Origin: Alistipes sp. | GTDB lineage: Bacteria; Bacteroidota; Bacteroidia; Bacteroidales; Rikenellaceae | Assembly: GCA_017531305.1 (NCBI GenBank) | Contig: JAFXLG010000071.1 | Location: 1-56,501, forward strand | DNA: 56,501 nt | Direction of reading: 5' to 3' | In this document: piece after piece, positions 52,807 to 56,501 of the stretch | How positions within the stretch are numbered: the first letter of the stretch is position 1 | Layout of the letters: each line of letters begins with the position of its first letter | Program-made: the position numbers and the translations under genes | Notes under the pieces: model-generated | Seen by the model: only the letters and a program-made list of their open reading frames with translations | Told to the model about the DNA's origin: nothing | The model's database searches: none

Positions 52807-53418
52807 TTGATACTTCGCAAAATTGCCAAGATATACTCTTTCGTGCTGCATCCATTCCTTATACCCATATATGTGATGGCTGCGTTGCTGTTTTGCCCCA
52901 CGGTATATTCATATTATCCTATCAAGGGCAAACTATATCTAATGTGGATAGTGACACTCTTTTCGCTGATACTCCCCGTCTTAACCATTGCTTTAGTCAA
53001 GCGTATCAGCCGACTCTATTTCAGACACTTCACACGTAAGCAATTCTACGTCATGTCGATTATGATATGCTCGATTTGCTATCTGCTGTGCGCCATTACA
53101 TTCATGGACGTTCCATCGCTTCTGATCTTCCGCAAGATGATAGTGGCGGCATTGATGTGCGAACTTTTCTGCCTTGTGACAATCCCATTTGTCCGCATCA
53201 GTCTGCATCTGACGGCATTGGGTACCGCCATCGGAATCTTCTCGATGCTCAACATCGTAGGCGAGACTGCCCTATTCTGGGTACTGCTTGGGGCAATACT
53301 CTCGGCAGGATTACTCTCTTCGGCAAGACTCTATATGGGACGCAACCGCCCGCGACATCTGCTAATTGGATTTGTCGCTGGTATAGTTATCGCATTTATG
53401 ACTATGTTATTTATATAA
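52807..53418 (+). CDS. PAP2-superfamily-like membrane protein, catalytic motifs degenerate
   Basis: A 203-residue protein with about five to six transmembrane helices. The N-terminus IYSFVLHPFLIPIYVMAALL and the C-terminal SARLYMGRNRPRHLLIGFVAG resemble Bacteroidota PAP2-like phosphatases, in which the second segment normally reads ARL...H.P..V..GF.LG. The KxxxxxxRP and PSGH motifs of active lipid phosphatases are not found, so activity is doubtful. No ATG is available at the right place; TTG at 52807 is the likely start, 22 bp after the rpoN stop, suggesting coupling. Confidence 0.6.
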   Translation: MILRKIAKIYSFVLHPFLIPIYVMAALLFCPTVYSYYPIKGKLYLMWIVTLFSLILPVLTIALVKRISRLYFRHFTRKQFYVMSIMICSICYLLCAITFMDVPSLLIFRKMIVAALMCELFCLVTIPFVRISLHLTALGTAIGIFSMLNIVGETALFWVLLGAILSAGLLSSARLYMGRNRPRHLLIGFVAGIVIAFMTMLFI

Positions 53419-53451
53419 AAATAGGTTACTCCTTTCGGGAGCAACCTATTT
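53419..53451. terminator. Bidirectional terminator between PAP2-like and GDPD genes
   Basis: A 14-bp stem, 53419-53432 with 53438-53451, 5-base loop; the one A-C mismatch becomes a G-U pair on the minus strand. Confidence 0.8.
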
Positions 53452-53459
53452 ACTTCTAA

Positions 53460-53481
53460 GTTTGTATAGCAAGGGGGGGGG
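53460..53481. repeat. Possible half copy of the 40729-40850 repeat, with G9 run
   Basis: GTTTGTATAGCAAGGGGG resembles the left arm of the element at 40729 (GTTGTATAACGAGGGGG). It continues into nine G (53473-53481). No right arm is seen before the GDPD stop at 53490. Confidence 0.3.
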
Positions 53482-53489
53482 CGAAACCC

Positions 53490-54425
53490 TTAGTCGTGCA
53501 GCCCTCGCTCACGCAAATACTCCAGCAGGAACTCTGGTCTGTCGGTCTGGATCATCGTAGCACCCATATCCACGATTTTACCATACACCTCCTCTGCCGA
53601 TGTTGTATAGGCAACGTCATCACTCAATCCGCCACACAACGAATTCCAGAGCGTATTTACCCACAATTTAGAGCCATCGGCAATAACCTGTTTCATCGCC
53701 TGCTCAACCTCTGGCGTATATTTGTTCCAGCACACCTCATAGGCAAGCTGTGGCTCATCATCTGCCAGATACTCACTCAACATATCACGACTTTTGGCAT
53801 TCTGAGGTGAGACAATCGGCATATACATCATGTTATTCTCGTACTTCGACAATTTCTCCTTGATATCTGCCAGAGGCTTGCCACCCTTGATCAGGATCTG
53901 GTTCGTTACACCCATCTCCTCGGTCAAAGCCAACACCAAATCGTAGTAGTCGTAGCCCTTGTCGATGTTAACCACTATACGATCACGGCACACCTCCAAC
54001 GCCTCACGCAGTGTAGGAATCGGAAGGTTGAGCGAATTTTGCGCACCATGAGCCGATTTAAGACGCAACTTCTCGATCTCGGCATAACTCTTCTCGGCAA
54101 TCAGACCCTTACCATTTGAGCAGCGATCCAAGGTTCTGTCATGCATCAATATCAAGACGCTATCCTTGGTCAGAGCCACATCCAGCTCCACCACATCGGC
54201 ACCCATATCAATCACCGCCTCGATAGCTGGGATAGAGTTCTCGGGGAAGTTTCGCCAATCGCCTCGATGACAGATTACAAGCACCTGATCAGACTTGGGA
54301 TTATGGATCTGCTCAACAACATAAGCGGCACGTTTGTCACACTTTTTCTGACCTTCACAAGCCACCAAAAAAGACAAGACACCCACCATAACAATCAGCG
54401 GGAAGAAAAAAGTAAGTTTTCTCAT
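53490..54425 (-). CDS. Glycerophosphodiester phosphodiesterase family lipoprotein
   Basis: A 311-residue lipoprotein; start taken at MRKLTFFFPL (54425), since four residues upstream add nothing. The lipobox is SFLVAC, with Cys about residue 23. The GDPD domain has HRGDWRNFPENSIPA, ELDVALTKDSVLILMHDRTLDRCSNGKG and a final MIQTDRPEFLLEYL. These enzymes release glycerol-3-phosphate and an alcohol from deacylated phospholipids at the cell envelope. The product would feed the GlpT/GlpD locus of this window. Single gene with -7 box TATATTTG on the minus strand (54468-54461). Confidence 0.9.
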   Translation of the reverse strand: MRKLTFFFPLIVMVGVLSFLVACEGQKKCDKRAAYVVEQIHNPKSDQVLVICHRGDWRNFPENSIPAIEAVIDMGADVVELDVALTKDSVLILMHDRTLDRCSNGKGLIAEKSYAEIEKLRLKSAHGAQNSLNLPIPTLREALEVCRDRIVVNIDKGYDYYDLVLALTEEMGVTNQILIKGGKPLADIKEKLSKYENNMMYMPIVSPQNAKSRDMLSEYLADDEPQLAYEVCWNKYTPEVEQAMKQVIADGSKLWVNTLWNSLCGGLSDDVAYTTSAEEVYGKIVDMGATMIQTDRPEFLLEYLRERGLHD

Positions 54426-54460
54426 GATCACACTCATTTAAAAATAGAATTTCTCTACCA

Positions 54461-54508
54461 CAAATATAGCTATTTTTTTCGTTTTCGACATAAATTATTG
54501 TATCTTTG
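54461..54508. promoter_or_regulatory. Divergent -7 boxes for the GDPD and ROK genes
   Basis: CAAATATA at 54461-54468 is TATATTTG on the minus strand, 36 bp before the GDPD start; TATCTTTG at 54501-54508 serves the ROK gene, 31 bp before its ATG. Confidence 0.55.
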
Positions 54509-54538
54509 GAGAGTTTTGAACCCCTAAAATCTACAACT

Positions 54539-55642
54539 ATGTATCGTAACGACACACGTACAGTAATAACACTTGACGCCGGAGGTACCAACTTCGTATT
54601 TGGTGCCATGCAGGGCAATAAATTCATCATCGACCCTATCACCATGCCAGCAAATGCCCACGACTTGGACAAGTGCCTCAGCACTATGGTAGAGGGCTTC
54701 GAGCAGGTTATCGCAAAGATTGACCATAAGCCTGTGGCTATCAGTTTTGCTTTCCCCGGTCCAGCCGACTATGCCAACGGCATTGTGGGTGGTTTTTATT
54801 TGCCTAACTTCCCATCGTTCCGTGATGGAGTGGCTTTGGGACCATTCTTGGAGGATAAGTTCGGAATCCCTGTATATATCAACAACGATGCTGACCTCTA
54901 TGCCTACGGCGAGGCTTTGGCAGGAGCATTGCCTCAGATCAACGAGAAGTTGGAGGCATTAGGCAGTGCAAAGCGATACCGCACACTGCTCGGCTACACA
55001 TTCGGAACAGGTTTCGGCTTCGGCTTTGTAACCAACGGAGAGCTACATACAGGCGATAACTCATGTATCGAGACTTTCTGCCTGCGCCACAAGCATATGC
55101 CAAACATAATGGTGGAGGATGGCGTGGCAGTACGTGCCGTAAAGCGAGTTTACAAAGAAGAGTCGGGCATTGATGATCCTTCGCTTCAGCCAAAGGATAT
55201 TTTCGACATTGCCGAGGGTACTCGCGAAGGTAATCAAGAGGCTGCGCGTAAAGCATTTGCCACTATGGGCGAGGTTGCGGGCGATGCAATGGCAACAGCC
55301 GTAACTCTGATTGACGGTGTGATTGTTATCGGCGGCGGTATCACAGCTGCCAAAAAGTATATCATGCCATCTCTAATTAATGAGTTGCGTTCACAGATGC
55401 ACTCAATCGGTGGTGACACTTTCGACCGTGTACAAATGAAGGTCTATGACCTTAACAACGAGGAGGAGTTTAAGCTATTCGCTAAGGGTGCATCGCGCGA
55501 TTTGAAGGTTTACGGCACAGACAAGGTCGTAACTTACGATCCCGAGAAGCGTGTGGGTGTGATGATCTCCAATATCGGAGCCAGCACTGCAATCTCACTT
55601 GGTGCATACGCCTTTGCACTTAACGAATTGGATAAGAAATAA
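54539..55642 (+). CDS. ROK-family sugar kinase
   Basis: A 367-residue ROK protein. ATG 54539 (MYRNDTRTVITLDAGGTNF) lies after a -7 box and is preferred to a start 33 bases upstream. ATP-binding phosphate 1 loop is LDAGGTNFVFGAM, the catalytic Asp lies in NNDADLYAYGEAL, GYTFGTGFGFGFV is the second phosphate loop, and GGGITAAKKYI the adenosine part. The usual CxCGxxGCxE zinc motif is absent, as in a subset of ROK proteins. A glucose- or amino-sugar kinase role is likely; the substrate is not clear. It is 7 bp before the YeiH-family gene. Confidence 0.88.
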   Translation: MYRNDTRTVITLDAGGTNFVFGAMQGNKFIIDPITMPANAHDLDKCLSTMVEGFEQVIAKIDHKPVAISFAFPGPADYANGIVGGFYLPNFPSFRDGVALGPFLEDKFGIPVYINNDADLYAYGEALAGALPQINEKLEALGSAKRYRTLLGYTFGTGFGFGFVTNGELHTGDNSCIETFCLRHKHMPNIMVEDGVAVRAVKRVYKEESGIDDPSLQPKDIFDIAEGTREGNQEAARKAFATMGEVAGDAMATAVTLIDGVIVIGGGITAAKKYIMPSLINELRSQMHSIGGDTFDRVQMKVYDLNNEEEFKLFAKGASRDLKVYGTDKVVTYDPEKRVGVMISNIGASTAISLGAYAFALNELDKK

Positions 55643-55649
55643 TCGATAG

Positions 55650-56501
55650 ATGATGAAAAAACTATTGGCAACTCTTAAAAACGAAGATTGGGTAATCGTC
55701 TATGCAGGTGCCATCATCCTGCTTTTGGCGGTACTCTTCCCCGAAGCGATGCCTTCGATGCCCAAGAAATTAGCCGACTCCGCGTCATGGATCAAGGCTG
55801 CAACCATGTTTGTCTCGATTTTGGGTCTGACGTATCTTTGTCAGGCAGTCTTGCGCCGACCTCTGAAGGGCATATTCTGCTCGTTGTTGGTGATCTTCGC
55901 TCTCTCGCTGGGTGCGCAGGTTGTAGCCAACATCCCCATAATCAAGGAGTGGGGTCTGGAATCGGTATTCTTCTCGGTGATCTTCGGACTCATCGTGAGC
56001 AATATTTTCCGTGTACCCGATTGGCTTAAACCAGCCATCCAGAGCGAGTTCTATATCAAGATCGGCATCGTATGCTTAGGTTCGACAATCCTATTTGGAG
56101 AGGTACTCAAATCAGGAGTCTTCGGTTTGGCTCAGGCACTCATCGTGGTATTCTGCGTATGGTTCTTCGCCTACCGCATATCAAGGAAGATGGGTGTCGA
56201 TGACGAGATGTCAACCATGTTGGCAAGTTCGGTTTCGATATGTGGAGTCTCTGCCGCCATCGCCACTGCAGGCGTAATCAAGGGTGACAACAAAAAACTC
56301 TCGTACATCATCTCGCTTGTTCTGGTATGCGCCATCCCAATGATGTATCTTATGCCGTGGATCGCCAATCTGATAGGTCTAAGCGAAGAGGTTGCAGGTG
56401 CTTGGTTGGGTGGTACTATCGACACCACAGGAGCTGTTGCCGCTTCGGGCACTATGCTTGGCGAGGCTGCAGCACAGACTGCCATCATCGTGAAATCTTC
56501 A
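55650..56501 (+). CDS. YeiH-family putative sulfate exporter, N-terminal part (cut by window edge)
   Basis: 284 codons are present before the right edge. The start ATG ATG AAA AAA at 55650 follows the ROK gene by 7 bp. At least eight hydrophobic segments are seen; the motifs FFSVIFGLIVSN, KIGIVCLGSTILFG, SVSICGVSAAIA and GGTIDTTGAVAASG are characteristic of the YeiH/PSE family of ten- to eleven-helix membrane proteins. Transport substrate is putative (sulfonate or sulfate) from family only. Pairing with a ROK kinase is not explained. Confidence 0.9.
   Translation, partial: MMKKLLATLKNEDWVIVYAGAIILLLAVLFPEAMPSMPKKLADSASWIKAATMFVSILGLTYLCQAVLRRPLKGIFCSLLVIFALSLGAQVVANIPIIKEWGLESVFFSVIFGLIVSNIFRVPDWLKPAIQSEFYIKIGIVCLGSTILFGEVLKSGVFGLAQALIVVFCVWFFAYRISRKMGVDDEMSTMLASSVSICGVSAAIATAGVIKGDNKKLSYIISLVLVCAIPMMYLMPWIANLIGLSEEVAGAWLGGTIDTTGAVAASGTMLGEAAAQTAIIVKSS

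Noticed and set aside
53473-53481. Run of nine G, a possible phase-variation tract
   Set aside because: It lies outside coding sequence and after both convergent genes and their terminator, so a length change would not switch a frame.

Overview
The window is a stretch of a Bacteroidota chromosome, most likely order Bacteroidales and perhaps Rikenellaceae/Alistipes-like; I cannot fix the genus. The evidence is: (i) many promoters of the Bacteroidota type, TTTG-N19/20-TAnnTTTG, with weak Shine-Dalgarno sites; (ii) a DUF4492 gene directly before cydA; (iii) two large CarboxypepD_reg/plug/beta-barrel outer-membrane proteins without SusD partners; (iv) BACON domains with an M60 peptidase, GH78-like and GH43 enzymes and many secreted lipoproteins; (v) typical gene pairs (recF-DUF721, TPR-ribH position, folB-tyrS-dnaX). 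No rRNA, tRNA, CRISPR array or prophage was seen. Most of the window is core chromosome with short strong bidirectional terminators between convergent genes.

Layout. 1-358 (-): start of a cytochrome bd operon (DUF4492, cydA cut by the window edge). 638-3505 (+): outer-membrane barrel protein. 3577-7092 (-): folB, tyrS, dnaX. 7164-11377: glycerol-3-phosphate locus, with a DeoR-type regulator divergent from glpD and then a glpT-like transporter broken by one in-frame TAA; a 193-bp MITE-like element lies between glpD and glpT. 11624-14227: clpB. 14309-17212 (-): M60 mucinase-like lipoprotein. 17491-22578: META lipoprotein, ridA, class II ribonucleotide reductase, abundant OmpA-family protein. 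22706-25370: DUF721 and recF (-) opposite a TPR membrane protein and a degenerate lumazine-synthase-like protein (+). 25453-29630: lysC (-), NUDIX, birA, gcvH, mdh. 29710-33615 (-): DUF4435 protein, GH78-like, GH43. 33759-40660 (+): SUI1/YciH, a large HEYRH propeller/barrel protein, PBP1A, asd. 40912-43281 (-): second outer-membrane barrel protein. 43595-45046 (+): Gfo/Idh/MocA oxidoreductase. 45115-48859 (-): half-length GH2-like protein, rlmH, LTA-synthase-type transferase. 49058-53418 (+): asnS, SGNH hydrolase, rpoN, PAP2-like membrane protein. 53490-54425 (-): GDPD lipoprotein. 54539-56501 (+): ROK kinase and the start of a YeiH-family transporter.

How the parts fit. Secreted carbohydrate and mucin enzymes (M60, GH43, GH78, SGNH, Gfo/Idh/MocA) suggest a host-glycan or plant-fibre feeder. 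The GDPD lipoprotein releases glycerol-3-phosphate, which the GlpT/GlpD/regulator locus would import and oxidise; here the import step looks broken.

The observations I rate highest are: an A11 run in dnaX placed exactly at the end of the clamp-loader core, where a slip in either direction stops translation within five codons (a likely gamma/tau switch); a ribH-position gene that has lost the lumazine synthase active site; a repeated 14-bp DeoR-type operator, one copy at the glpD start and one inside glpD; the single ochre codon in glpT; and two structured intergenic repeat elements.
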